A stretch of DNA of 50,036 nucleotides. It comes from Lichtheimia corymbifera B2541 (Eukaryota > Mucoromycota > Mucoromycetes > Mucorales > Lichtheimiaceae). Under the pieces are notes generated by a model, which searched no databases, was not told the origin of the DNA, and saw only the letters and a program-made list of their open reading frames with translations. The translations under genes were made by a program, and so were the position numbers. The number at the start of each line of letters is the position of its first letter. Position 1 is the first letter of the stretch. The stretch spans positions 1-50,036 of the forward strand of contig JNEU01000666.1 in NCBI GenBank assembly GCA_000697475.1. The letters are read 5' to 3'. Shown one piece after another: positions 12,667-24,861 of the stretch.

Positions 12667-14130
12667 ATGACCTCTTTGCAACCTACAACCACGCACCATT
12701 ATGCAATGCCCTTTACCTTTTTGCCGTTGCCGTGCCGTCATGAAAAACCAGACTTGTCTTTTTATACATCATCATCCTCCTTCAACAAGCCGTTAGCATC
12801 ATCAGCATCCTCCGCCTCCTCCTCCTTGCATCTACCCAACCACAACAACAACAACGTTAGTAACCAATATGGTCCTTGGTGCTGTGCACCATCACATCCG
12901 TTTTCTTTTACTGGTAGTTTACCTGGTAAAGCTCAACAACAGCCTGTTGCATTGTCAACGACAGTGGATGATCCCGAAATGTATGCATTGCAGACCATGT
13001 TTGCTGCCTTGGAAACGAGAACCAATCACTCGGAGCATGTCGCCATGTCGGTTGCCAAGCAACGTCAACAGCAACAAACGGCAGGAACCCATCCCGCGTA
13101 TGTGGAGGCATTAGTCGGTAAGTCGAGAAAGAGATAATAGCCAAGCTATATTGGGCAACAAGTCAGCAAGCTAACAAGAAATGTGTCATCGCGTCATGTG
13201 GTACACTCGCGTGTCTCATCATGCTCTGTCTCTCTTCTCCGATATTGTATAATTATAGATACCACTGCCCACATTATCGAAACTATTTGGCCTTCATCAT
13301 CATCCACCTCGGCGTTTTCTCCAGCAAAGCATGCAGCGACAACAACATTGCCTTGTTCACCACCTTCTTCACCCACTGCATTGACAACGACACCTGCTGT
13401 AGTATCGCTCAGGACGTTTATTCAAGAAGTCCTAAAGAGATCGCGTACGACGTATTCGACATTACAAACGGCTCTTTTTTATTTGTTCCGTGCACGACCT
13501 GCTATCTTGTCCCAGTTATATTACACGTCATCAGGTGTTGTTACACCTCCATCACCACCACCAGCCGCTTCGGAGCATGCTGCTGCTGTTGCTATGGAGA
13601 TGGGAGGAGGAGGAAGCTATTTTGCATGGCAGGATGCCTATATCCATTGTGGAAGACGCATGTTTCTTGCAGCTCTCGTAACAGCATCCAAGTTTGTGCA
13701 GGACAAGACATATCGCAATTCGACATGGGCTAAAATTGCAGGCTTACCTGTAGCCGAGATCAATGCCGCAGAGCGGATTTTTTTGAATCTTATCAGCTAC
13801 CGCTTGTATATAGCCCAACCCACTTTTGAGCGATGGCATCACTTGTTGCATATGCATGTTGAAGCAAGAGCTAATACTTCTTCCACTCGTCCAACCACCA
13901 CCACCACCACTTGGCTGCATTATAACCATCAACATCATGCATCAACCACTACTACTACCAAAAACAGAAAACGCCGGTCGACCGTATCTTCTTCTTCTAC
14001 AACATCATCTCATCAACAAGATCCTTCTTCTTCTTCAAAGAAACGAAAGGTCACAACCACCTTTACAGAGACCTCTGGTAGGTCATACGCCGCTCCTGCT
14101 GCCAACAACAAGAAGTCTAAGCGGCAATGA
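12667..14130 (+). CDS. Pho85-type (Pcl) cyclin
   Basis: Two exons, 12667-13117 and 13259-14130, give 440 residues. The N-terminal third is Ser/His/Asn-rich. The cyclin box runs from about residue 195 to 340: SLRTFIQEVLKRSRTTYSTLQTALFYL forms the first helices and RMFLAALVTASKFVQDKTYRNSTWAKIAGL with NAAERIFLNLISYRLYI forms the core. This combination is typical of Pcl cyclins that bind the Pho85 (CDK5-like) kinase in fungi and govern polarity, nutrient and cell-cycle responses. The C-terminus is low complexity and contains two basic clusters, KNRKRRS and, near residue 411, SKKRKV, which look like nuclear localisation signals. A Gly/Ala-rich insertion with GGGGSYF interrupts the cyclin box. The kinase partner and exact subclass (Pcl1/2 versus Pcl5-like) cannot be resolved. 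Confidence 0.85.
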
Positions 14131-14846
14131 TGATCCATTCAACACTACTACAACTATTATCCATCCCTGTTTTTTCCCCTTCCCCCTTGTATGGCAAAAA
14201 TCGCAGTAGTCTTTTACATTCCTTTTCCTCCTGTCCTTTTTCTCACTCTGACTTACTCGCTATCATTTGCCATTATGCTCTTCTTGTTGTTGTACTAGTA
14301 TCCCTTCTTTTTTACGGCGTAGAAAAGCATTTCTCCATTCATTCTCTCACTAACACTATATTATATATCTTACTCCATTTCATTCTATATATTACCCCCA
14401 CCCCCACCCCCAACTTCCCCTAACAACTCATCCCCAACCACCACAACACTTATTCTCCCTTATCACCCATTGCATATTATATCTCTCACATACTGCTGCT
14501 TTAGACAGCAGCAGGATTTGTCACATGTTGCCTTGTATCTCCATTGGCACTTTTTTTTCACTTATATATTAAACAACTATAGTTTATATCTTTTTCTTCA
14601 TTAACAACCAGTTACCAATTGCGGCTGTTGAGCGGGCAATGGGTGGTGTATTTTTACCATGCGGAGTGTGTATGTGCAACAAAGTCTGTATCAAAGGTAT
14701 CAATAACAACCCCCCTCTCTGTCTCTCTATTTCCCATTCGTTGCCCTTTCTCATCCCGTCTTTTTGATTTTTCTTCTTCCCTTCTTCTTTTCTCTTTTAC
14801 ACACTTGAATCCTCCATTTCCTCCTATACATGGTAGGACAAGTTAT
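14131..14846. other. Intergenic region upstream of the chitin-synthase-like gene
   Basis: This tandem spacer is very pyrimidine-rich on the plus strand, especially 14700-14825. It holds the cyclin 3' end and the promoter/leader of the next gene. I see no gene in it. Confidence 0.55.
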
Positions 14847-17800
14847 ATGGGCACGCCTACCTGCCACCGCATTCTCTGGGTTCTTTTTGCCCGGCTGTGT
14901 ACCTTGATCTTTCCCGACTTTATCCTCAAATACATTGTCGGTTTACGCACTGCAGGTAACGTCTTCCCTCCCTCTCTCATTGTTGTTGCTACCATTGGCT
15001 TACTCAATGGCATGTGTATATAGCTTCCCGTCAAGCATGGCGAGAAAAGATTGCGACGTTGATTTTGTTTCTTACGGCAGTGGGCGTCTTTTTATTCTGG
15101 ATGGAGTACATTTCAACACTGTTCTGCAACCATGACGATTACGTGCAATACGACGACGTGTACAAGAACGAGTCCAAATATGTGGATATCAATGGCAACG
15201 CTTTCGAATTTGAAAAGTTCAAGGACTCGCCAACGTGGAGATCCATGGCAACAACACTCGGGCAATATTCGGGCTATGATGTATCACCCATGTTCCCATG
15301 GTTCATGCAACTCGACCGAGATGACAAGACGTACAAGGATCCTTGGTTGAATCGATGCATTGTGGATCCTGGAAGAGTCGCACAAGCCGATGCTTGGCTC
15401 GCTCACAAACTCGCCAATGATCCAGGCTACTCCTTTGTCAATCAGCAGGGCGTCAAACAAATGCAATGTCCATGGCCCAATCGTACCTTGACTTCGGGCG
15501 CTCCTTGTTATCCATGGCCTGATCATACGATCCCAACAAAAGGAGGTAAATATATCGATCGATTGATCTCTCTAGACACACAGCTGATCGTTTATAAATT
15601 TTAGAGATTGTGTATGATCCATTGATGGTAGCTAATTTCACGACATTACCCACATCCGATGACTTTGGACAAGCATTTGTGATCCTTGATGGCAATGTAT
15701 TGGATGTGACCTCGTACCTGGACACAGCGACCAATGTGATTGAAATGTCATCAGGCATTTACTCTCGAGCCTTTGCACTGGACCGCATGTTTTTACCGCT
15801 TGACGTGACAATGATGCTCTTTATCAACCTCGGCACCGATATCACCGACGACTTTTATGCCAACATTACAGACGCCAACATTTACGGCCATTGCTTGCAC
15901 GATTTGTTCTTCAAGGGTGTCGTCCAGAATAATGCTCCTACAGGATGCAGGCGCATCAACCCTGCATTATGGGCTACGATGGGTATCGGCTTAATCTACT
16001 TTTTGCTAAAGATGAACCTTGCCCACTTATGTCGATTACGATTCATGCAGCGATTCTTATTCTCATCCTCCTTTGGTGCTGAACGACTCTCAACAGCAGC
16101 CAAATCATCTTCTCCTTTTACCATCTTGTTGGTGCCTTGTTATGCAGAGCCATGTGAGATTTTACGACAGACATTCGAGTCCTTGGCACGGTCCAATTAC
16201 GATGATGAACGCAAATTGCTGCTCTTTGTATGTGATGGATCGGAAGCACAGAGTCGCTATGACAGCAAACCAGCCCACGTGTGTCTTTTGGAATTGCTTG
16301 GATATAGCGGAAATACAGCTACCACAGCAGAGGAACAGCCTTATGTATCATTGGGTCAACACGGCAAACGTACCAATTGTGGCAAGGTCTATGCAGGCTT
16401 TTATGAAACAGGTCGTAATCGTGTTCCGTACTTGGTGGTTGTCAAAACGGGTGCTCCTGGTGAGGAACGGACCGAAACGAATGGCAACGTCGGCAACCGT
16501 GGCAAACGAGATTCGATGGTATTGGTCATGAGCTTTTTGGAACGGTGCACGAATTTGGCGAGTCATCGTATGGCTCCCCTTGAATATGAATTGTTCAATC
16601 AATGCTACAGTGTCCTTGGCATTGATCCACGCCGGTTCAAATATATGCTTGTGGTGGATGCCGATACACAAGTCCATCCGGATGCTGTACCTCGTCTTGT
16701 GGCTCGTCTTGAAGCGGATCGTCGAATGCTTGCCGTGAGTGGACATGCACGACCTGCCAACCCGGAACAAAATATTATCACCATGCTTCAAGTGTTCCCA
16801 CTGTATCAGACATTTTATTCGGGGTTGGCTTATGAAGCATTCCTTGGTACCGTTTTATCAGTGAATGGTGGCCTTGTCATGTACAAGTTGTGGACCGAGC
16901 ATATGCCTGGTGATGATATACAACATCTGCGTCAGCAAAAGCGGTCATGGTGGCATTGGTGCTGGCCAAGTAGTAGCAAGAGCACGGCATCATCACAGCA
17001 AACAATTCAACAACACGAGACCAAATGGCCCAAAGTCAGTGATGAAATTCACCCTGAACAAGTACCATGGGATCAAGCTTCTCCTGCTGATGGTGATGCA
17101 AGTCTGGTGGATCAAGAATCACGATTATCGTTATCGCCCAATCCAGGTATTCGGTTATGTTGCATTCATCCAACTGTACTACGAGGGTTTGCTGCTGCAC
17201 AAGCTGATACACTACATATGCAAAATGTGCTGCTGTTGGGTGAAGAGCAATATTTGGGTGTTGTCTTGCTCAAATCGCATCCACAACATCGACTCGGATT
17301 TGAACCTGAAGCTGTCGGCTATGTGACCTTACCCACCCATCTATGGTCCCTGCAAGCATTGCAGTCTCGCAATCTAAGATCCGCCTTGCATATCCATCTC
17401 GAGTTACAGCGCGTGGCATGGGACTTAGGTTTCACATGTTGGATCTTATCGGTGACCAAGTTGGTCGATATGCTTTTCTCGGTGCCAATCATTATCTACT
17501 CGTACAGCATCTTTGTACGCTATCTTATGGATTTCGGTCTTGCGTATGCCATCATTGCACTCTGCTTTTGCTGTTTGATCACGTTGCACATTATCTACTT
17601 TATTGTACGTCGGCAATTCAAGTATGTCCTCTGGTTCATTATCTATTGTCTCTTTTCGGTGCCATTGTTTGCGGTGTGGTTTCCCATTGTCGCCCTTTGG
17701 AGTTCTGATTATGCCAATCGCTGGTTTGATGTATGGCCCACTGCATCACGGAGTCGTTACAGAGGTCGTGCTCACGGAATCATTGATCGACATTATCGCA

Positions 17801-19233
17801 AAGATGACGACGAACCCAAAGATAAAGAGGATGCTGCTGATGATGATGCAACCTATGAGCCAAAACAAGGTGACGAGCAACAGCAGATGGTGGTGCCACG
17901 TATGCGATTGGGCGAATATGAAGCAATTGAAACTGAACGTGCTTATCAGCGTGCAATGGAAGAAGCAGCTGCATTGGATTCCAAGTTTAGAGGATTTACT
18001 GGTTTTGTGGAAGAAGGACGTAGCAACAGTATTCGATCACTTCCATCACGTCGTTCGCTTGATCCTTTTAGCGATCCATTGCCACCACCAACAGGTGCGA
18101 CAACACGCTTTAACCGATTGAGTCAAGCCAATGATGGATACAACACAACCGCATCTTCACCTACGGCTAGTGTACGTGCAGGATCCATGGCCAATCCATT
18201 TGCATCTGTCTTGGATAACCCGTTCAATGATGAGTATGCTGTCAAGTCACATGATCAATTGGGTACTCCTGACGAGACAATCTACAATCGCAAACATCAT
18301 CGACATCATCATAAGCAAAGTCAATCGCAATCCTCCTATTTCAGCCATGCATCTTCACGCACCAACACACCGCCTATTACCACTGCAACAGAAGAGTTTC
18401 GTCACCTGTACACGCCTCCTTTACAACCGCCCCGTGCTGCTACTCCCTTGGTGAATGGCTATGCGACTGTATCTTCATCATCTTCATCATCACGTCGTTA
18501 TATGGAGGGAGGAGGACATATACGAGCTCATTCGACTGATTCTGTGCTTGCCTCTGATCAATGTTCGATTCATTCCACAGCGTCCAATAGTTTATCCATT
18601 GCCAGCTCCAACCTTAGCATGGATCCAGAGTTATCGCTTGAAAACAGTCGCTATGATCCCTTTTATCAGACACCACCAAGTATCAGCAACAACAGGAATA
18701 GTAATAGCATGGTGAATGAAGAAGGACGTAGTGCTGCATTGCATGGTCGTGTGGGTCTTCGTATACCAGGGCATATGGCTACTGCAGGATTGCCACCGCC
18801 AGCTGCTGCCACATCAACATCCAGTGGTGGACCCGCCTCGTTATTACCTGCACGTATGCGTGCTGCTGCTCGGTTACGTAAACCATCCACACCGCTTCCT
18901 TTGAATCATCAACACCGACAACATCATCATCGTAATGTGAGTGACAGCAGTGTCAGTGCACGAACAACCACCTCCACCACCTTTTTACGACCCCAACAAC
19001 CCAACACCACCAACATTACCGATTTACGAGAATCGATTCTACAAGAAATCCGGTTATACCTCAAAGATGCTGATTTGAATTCAATCACACGTGCCCAGGT
19101 CAAGGAGCATCTGTATCGATTGTTTGGACCTGCCATCATGGATCATGAAGATCAATCCTTACAAGATTTCATCCATAGAAGCATTGAAGATATTACTCTA
19201 GAGCTCTTGACACGTCCTTCATCACTTGATTAG
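14847..19233 (+). CDS. Chitin synthase-like GT2 protein (class IV/V/VII type) with altered catalytic motifs
   Basis: Three exons, 14847-14955, 15024-15545 and 15605-19233, give 1419 residues. Two N-terminal membrane segments (about 9-31 and 45-65) flank the conserved RQAWREK. A degenerate cytochrome-b5-like region follows near 215-300 and a third TM near 340. The chitin synthase GT2 domain begins at FTILLVPCYAEP (about 382) and contains GKRDSMVLVM and the DAD of LVVDADTQVHPDAV (about 560). Two hallmark motifs are changed: the family's LGEDRYL reads LGEEQYL (about 756), and the QRRRW box reads as QSRNLRSALH (about 797). Three to four TM helices come next, then a ~550-residue disordered Ser/His-rich part and a DEK_C domain at about 1347-1413. 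No myosin motor is present. Genuine enzymes make cell-wall chitin at the plasma membrane; the motif changes make normal activity doubtful here. The gene is convergent with the next one, 179 bp from its stop. Confidence 0.88.
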
Positions 19234-19261
19234 AAATTCCACCCCACCCCCCACATCATTG

Positions 19262-19285
19262 CACACACACACACACACACACACA
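19262..19285. repeat. (CA)n microsatellite
   Basis: About 12 CA units lie in the 179-bp gap between the convergent chitin-synthase-like and DUF3020 genes, probably in the 3' untranslated region of the former. Confidence 0.9.
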
Positions 19286-19412
19286 GCATCCCTTTACAAC
19301 AATCTAGTTGAAAACAAAAACATGTACATAAAGATTCTTCTCTCTTGTGATTCTGGTATCATGTTTTTTTTTTATCTACCAATTAGCTTTAAATTTCTAC
19401 GTAGCATTATTA

Positions 19413-21098
19413 TTACTGTCGCCAACCAGCATTCAATTGCATCAGCGTTAATACAGCTTCCATGGGAAAATCACCACTTCCTTGTGGCCGTTGTTGTTGT
19501 TGTTGATCTTCTTGTTCCCCTGATTCTTGTTTTTCTTGCTTGATATTAGGATCCTCATCATCTTGTGGCTCTTCTTTGACGGGCGAGGAGGAGTTGTTGT
19601 TGGTAGTGGTAGTAGCAGGAGTGGTTGTGGTTGTGGAGGAGGGTGTTGCAAGGGTGGTGGTGGCGGTGGCGGTAGGATTAGATGAGGAGGATGAGGATGA
19701 TGATGTGGTAGTCGATGCCAAGGCCGATGCTGCGGCTGCGGCTGCTGATGAACCAATGGTACTACTTAATAATGCTGCCAGCCTATCCTCAGGTCTTTCC
19801 TCTTTTACTTCGGTGGTGGAAGAAGATGATGAAGTGGGTAATGGTGTTGGTGAAGAGGATTGTGCAGTATGTTGTTGGAATTGTTGAAGAAATTCAATCA
19901 ATGATATGGATGATTGTTGTTGTTGTTGATGATCACCCTCGGTTGTCGTTTGCTGTTGTTGTTGTTCATGTTCTGGTCTTGAAGTGACTCCCAATAACCG
20001 AGCTGCACCATATGCTGCTGCTGCTGATGAAGAAGAAGGTGGAGATGATGTTGATGAAGATGCAGTCGTGGTAGGATGATGAGCAAGATCACCCGTAAAA
20101 GATTGTGGTAGAATACCCAATTGTTGGCATAGCAATGCAATATTGGCAATATCAGGTTGACTTGGTTGTGATGGCTGTTGTGGTTGTTGTTTGTCATGAA
20201 GTTGAGGTGGCAATGATGTTTGTGCTACTGCTGCTGCTTGAGGAGATGCTTGTTGAGATACTGCTGATGTTGGTTCATAATCCATGGATGAGGACGCGCT
20301 AGATCCAACAGCACCATCCATCACATTCTTACGTCGCTCTTTTTCCTTTCGCTTTTGTTTCCTCTTGGCAAATTCTTCTTCCACCCATTGTCGTTTCGCT
20401 TCAGTGTCTTCTTTGCCATACAACTTGTGCGCTCGCTTGTTCACTCGACATCTTAGATCATTATCCTTGTCTAATATCATATCGAATGAATATACTATCA
20501 CTATCCCATCCCTTTATACTACTTACTGCGTTCTTCATTTAATGCCCGCCATCTCTTTTTACGTTCGCGATTGTCAGCGCGCACCTAATATTCATCCCAT
20601 TTTTAGTGTCTTCTCCTTCACCAAATGATCCATATACCAATGAATTATTACCTTTTGATTGATAAGTTCTCGTTTAAGCATCTCTGCTGTTAAATGCGAA
20701 ACTGAGGATAATCCATCATTCATGACAGCAACGTTATTGGGCATAGAAGGTGCTGCTGATGTCGCAAACAAATTACTGCTGTTGGTAGCGGCCATGGCTG
20801 CAGCTGCTGCTTGAGCAATAGCTTGTGCTTGAGCTGCTGTTACTTGTTGTAGTTGGGCAGCAGTCATGTTGAGCTCTTGGGTGGTTGCTGTTGCTGTTGG
20901 TTGCGGTGCACTCGACGTCGCAGGCGTATTTGCTGTTTGTTGCATAGTCGTTTCTTCTCCTGCAGTACTCGTGGATACTTGCTGGCTGGCTTCAACAGAT
21001 TGTTGCTGCTGTGGTGAACTAGAAGAATCCTTTGACGATTCCAATGTGGGTGGCTGTGGGTGTTCCTGGGAGTGGATCGATTGATTGTCCTGTTCCAT
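19413..21098 (-). CDS. DUF3020-domain protein, Gln/Ala/Ser-rich, probably nuclear
   Basis: Three exons in coding order, 21098-20652, 20584-20527 and 20470-19413, give 520 residues. The only recognisable domain spans the three exons near residues 150-205: RADNRERKKRWRALNEER joined to NKDNDLRCRVNKRAHKLYG. This matches the fungal DUF3020 pattern (a basic, helical region with a conserved KDNDLRCRV core). A highly charged helix (EEEFAKRKQKRKEKERRK) follows and can act as a nuclear signal. The rest is low complexity: an Ala/Gln-rich N-terminal half and a C-terminal half with poly-Gln, poly-Ser and Thr runs, the composition of transcriptional activation regions. The family's molecular role is not established. 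The G-rich strand opposite the low-complexity part is open in other frames, but those are shadows. Confidence 0.82.
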
Positions 21099-23075
21099 TC
21101 CTTCTCGGTGTGTTTACGCGTGTATACTGGGCTGTTATTCGACTTTTATAAACGTTGTCAAAGATGGAGAACGCCGTCCAATGTTCGAATGGGGCTCGAT
21201 TTGAGAAAGCTTCGAAAAAAAAGTGCGTGTGCTGAGCGGATAGATTGACCCTCTTGGAGTTGTGAGTAGCCCTGGCCAATGAGAGAGAGCGAAAAAGTTT
21301 GCAACTGTATCCATCATTCTTTTTGCTTCCTTGTTATGAAATAAATGAACCAGCTTATTATCTGCTCTTTGCGAGTATAGAATAGCATTCTTTATCGATC
21401 CAATGTTCACTGAGAATACACCTCTTTATAATATTACTATCATGCAACCGCAATGGATAAAAGAAAAATGACATGACCACCGCCCAAGCCGCTGACATGA
21501 CAATAAGCTCAGGCCGGGCTTATCTATTTCCAACGAAACAAGAGATAGTTTCATATCTCTAAAATATATTGACACGTGCATTTCCACTACAACGAGTGGT
21601 TTGAATATAATGGGCAATGATCATCAGGTGACAGAAGAGATTGGATTAATTACCACAGTTTCGATGCCTGATTGCATTACGCTATATCCATTAGCAATTA
21701 GACAAAGAGCAGCATCATGGACCTCGCTATTACTAAGTACAATGACATCATGGTTACACAGCCACCTGCATAAACGAGTGTGAAGTGATCTATTAAACTT
21801 TGACAATAAGGCGTTCAAATCCACAAGAGCCAAACATGAGTGGTGATGTTATCTCCAAGCTCGAAGAGCAAAATGTGATGGTCGCTTGTAAATGCGTAGC
21901 TCTGTTCTTTCAGGGAAACAGTGATGACCAAAGTCAGCAACTATGATACTTGTAGAAAGAAAGAGCCTGATTTACCATATTCTGCCTGCATTGGGGATGA
22001 GAAATGCAGACACCATTATCAGTGACGTTTGCAGTTTGACTAACAGACCAACGACTTGCTAAATAATGGTTGAGAAAGGCATTCGCTACTAGTGTGTTGC
22101 ATTAAAAGAACAAGCAAAAGTTGAGTCATCAAAGGTACATGACATGTTTGTACTAGCGGAGGATGGAAGCCGAAATGACATGACATGTAAACCTGACGTT
22201 AGTATCCTCATTTATTACACCCATCATGTAATTTTATATATAGGTGTGAGGGGGACAAACAAATGTATATATGCATGAGCAAATGAATTACAGCTGGTGA
22301 ACACGCATACAGGATCGGGGAGGTGAAATTATCATGTAAACAATGAAATTGTCATGTCATTCGATTGCGTGTATATGCAAGATCAAAATGTTGGACCTCA
22401 AGAGCACGTGCGACATTACCCCCACTGGCGGTCAGATATTATAGCAAATGCGGGATATGGGTCGTTTGCAACCTTGAAAGTTACCAAAATCCGGAATGAT
22501 GGCTTGTTGCAAGAATAAATTGAGAAGAGTTATATTGGATGAATGGCATGTCGATTGTAGCAGGAGGAGGAGGAGGAGGTCTATCATCAAGGTACAAGCT
22601 GTGTAAATGTGCTCGCTTGCAAGGTGGTTGCACAAAAGACACAAAGAGAGATTGCATTGTGCTGGGTAACACGCGTGCGCAGTACGATTCATTTCGGTGA
22701 TGGAAGGTACAATGTCGTTGCTGTTGACTCAAGGTATAAATAGGATGACGATGACATTATATACAGCAAGATGATGATCACGGTAAACGATAGAGGGAGA
22801 CCTGTCAGTAGCAGTAGTAGCTGCTGAGTATTAGAAAGGGAAATGAGATAAAAAGCTAAATCAGCTACTACTGTGCTACCATTCATTATAGATTTTCTTT
22901 TTTTGCACAAGTTCATTCGTTTCTACTCTCCTCTCGTTCTCGCTCTCGTTCTCTCTTTCCCCCTTTCCTTCCTCAAACCCACATACGCAACTTGTATCGT
23001 TCATTCTCTTTCGACATTTATTGTCGATTCAAGAGCCCGACCCCTTCCTTTTTTCTTCTTTTGCATTGAACGACA
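21099..23075. other. Divergent intergenic region, DUF3020/OPY2
   Basis: Two kilobases between divergent starts with no supported gene. It is AT-rich with scattered short frames on both strands and a CT-rich leader near 22920-22970 before OPY2. A short string, CGACATTACCCCC, near 22410 recurs at about 50010. Confidence 0.5.
21143..21150 (-). promoter_or_regulatory. TATA box of the DUF3020 gene
   Basis: TATAAAAG reads on the minus strand 45 bp upstream of the start codon. The same octamer occurs 57-87 bp upstream of three other genes in this window, which supports it as a core promoter element. Confidence 0.45.
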
Positions 23076-24385
23076 ATGGGTCACCATTACTACAGCGCAT
23101 CGCAACGGTTTATTTTCTTCAAGTATTTTAGCATGGCATGGCTGGTCTTTGCCTTTGCTACGGCTGTCCTGGCAGTAGAAACGAGTAATACAAGGTTCCG
23201 AGAAAGGGACAAAAGAGATGATGATGATTATGCATACACGAGATCCCAAATTAAATTTCATATCAGCAAATAGTGCCACGATCAACAACTCGCCCAACTG
23301 CACACCCTCCAATTGTGTCGCCAAGTGCAACCCATCCTGCTCTTTAGATCAAGTATGTGTCCTTGGTACCATGAGCGAATGTGGTGTCTGTCCCCGATCA
23401 TCCTGTGTTTCTCGGTCACTTCTCGGTGGTGGAGGTGGAAGCAGTGGAGGTGATGGTTCATCCTCCTCCTCGGGATCCGATTCCTCTTCCAATGGTAACG
23501 GTAGCGGTGGTAACAACAGCAGTAGCCATGGCAACGACAATGATCAAGGAACATTGATTGGCGGTGTGGTGGGTGGATTACTCGGTGCTGGCTTGGTTGT
23601 CTCTGCTGCAGGCTATGCCGGTTTTCGATACAGACAAAAGAAACGCAACACGTTACCATTTGCCTTTCACGGAAAATCCATACCTCACAACAACCTTCAA
23701 ACGGATAACAGCAGCATTCGCGATATGCAGCAGGTAAATGAGAAAAGTAACATGCAGCCAAATGCCATGGTCTTTAATAAGAGTGATGTGATAGATTGCT
23801 GCTACTTCAAGTTCTCCACCACCCTTACGGCAAGAAGTCACGTCGGGTGTCATACCTGTTGCCTATGTACCCCCTTCACGAGACAGCGTCCGTACACAGG
23901 ATCAACAACCAAGGCCTATTTCACAGGATATGCGTAGCATTGAGCAACAACAACAGCAATACGATCATACTGTACGATCTTCTACGTTGTATAGATTCAA
24001 ACAACAACAGCAGCAGATACATCAACAACTACCACAACGATTATCCACATCCAATGACAATCCTTTCTCTGATACAAATCACATGGCCGATGACGATGAC
24101 GATGATGAGGATCGCGAATCGGTTGTGCAGCCAACAACAGCAACATATCAGGTCATGCGTGCACGACCTCAAATCATGCGTGTCAATACGGTCCGTGTAC
24201 AGGACGGCCTTACTCGCCAAGGATCCACTCGCACTATCCTTACCAAAGAAGATGAATTGGATGACCCCTTCCATGATCGCCATCATACCACGACATCAGA
24301 AAACAATCCTACAGATAGCATTTTATCAGGCCCTGGTGATGGCGAAATCACTATCTTTTGGGATGGAAAACGAAGCTCATCATAA
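23076..24385 (+). CDS. OPY2: Opy2-like single-pass membrane anchor of MAPK signalling
   Basis: Three exons, 23076-23184, 23267-23733 and 23795-24385, give 388 residues. A signal peptide is visible (MAWLVFAFATAVLAVE after an 18-residue leader; the internal ATG at 23133 is an alternative start). The ectodomain has the Opy2 cysteine pattern: NCTPSNCVAKCNPSC, then DQVCVLGTMSECGVCPRSSC. A Ser/Gly-rich linker follows, then one membrane helix (TLIGGVVGGLLGAGLVVSAAGYAGF) and a basic stop-transfer RYRQKKR. The cytoplasmic tail has PVAYVPPSRDSV and ends near the conserved GEITIFWDGK. In yeast Opy2 recruits Ste50 to the plasma membrane for the HOG and filamentation pathways; the same role is inferred here. 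The first splice could alternatively use a weaker GT at 23195. It is convergent with ATX1, 145 bp away. Confidence 0.85.
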
Positions 24386-24530
24386 AACCTTGTTGTTGGA
24401 TTAGTCATAGTGTCAACATTTATTCATTACATAAAGAGTCTTATCAGTCATTGTCATTTATTGTTGTTGATGTTGATGGTGATAGGGATATAGGTAGTAA
24501 AAGTAGTAGTAGTATAGGTGTTTTATATCT

Positions 24531-24861
24531 CTACTCATTAACCTTCTTGCCAGTCTTCTTGATAGCTTCGAGGACAGTATCACGAGCAAGTTCAGTATCA
24601 ACGACCACTTCTTGCTTTTCTAAATCAATATCAATCTTGTTGACACCTAAATTGCATGTCAATAGGGTGGTATTGGTGGGCGTTTTCTTTTTTTTTTCGT
24701 ACCTTCGAGCTTGCCCAAGGCGCGCTTGACAGCGTTGGAACAGCCAGAGCAGGCCATTTCGACATTGAACTTGTATTCCTATCGAATGGGCAATTGCGAT
24801 CTCAAAGTTAGACGTGGCATTGGGGAAAATAAAGGTAGTAGGAAGCAACGCTTACAGCCAT
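24531..24861 (-). CDS. ATX1: Copper chaperone Atx1
   Basis: Three exons in coding order, 24861-24856, 24778-24703 and 24646-24531, give 65 residues. The heavy-metal-associated fold is complete: EYKFNVEMACSGCSNAV carries the MxCxGC copper site (Cys about 12 and 15), followed by GVNKIDIDLEKQEVVV and a C-terminal KKTGKKV with the lysines usual in Atx1. It is close to the normal 68-73 residues. In yeast and animals the protein carries cytosolic Cu(I) to the Ccc2/ATP7 pump in the Golgi. The first coding exon is only six bases (Met-Ala); it is needed because the first beta strand starts straight after the acceptor at 24780-24779 with no ATG of its own. A start at the Met of the metal site would remove that strand. 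The gene is divergent from MOCS2A. Confidence 0.9.

Noticed and set aside
14830..14846. Upstream ATG at 14830 as start of the chitin-synthase-like gene
   Set aside because: It is in another frame and soon meets a stop; the ATG at 14847 leads into the conserved N-terminal membrane segment and an in-frame splice to RQAWREK.
19540..20302. Plus-strand frames rich in Val and Gly opposite the DUF3020 gene
   Set aside because: These are shadows of Gln/Thr/Ser codon tracts on the minus strand, where the conserved domain and splice sites lie.
21185..21205. String resembling a tRNA T-arm (GTTCGAAT)
   Set aside because: No matching acceptor stem, D-arm or anticodon arm could be built around it; no tRNA or rRNA gene was found in the window.
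23795..23811. Acceptor at 23811 for the last OPY2 exon
   Set aside because: It would put the tail in the wrong frame and stop near 23937; the acceptor at 23794 gives the long frame ending in the conserved GEITIFWDGK.
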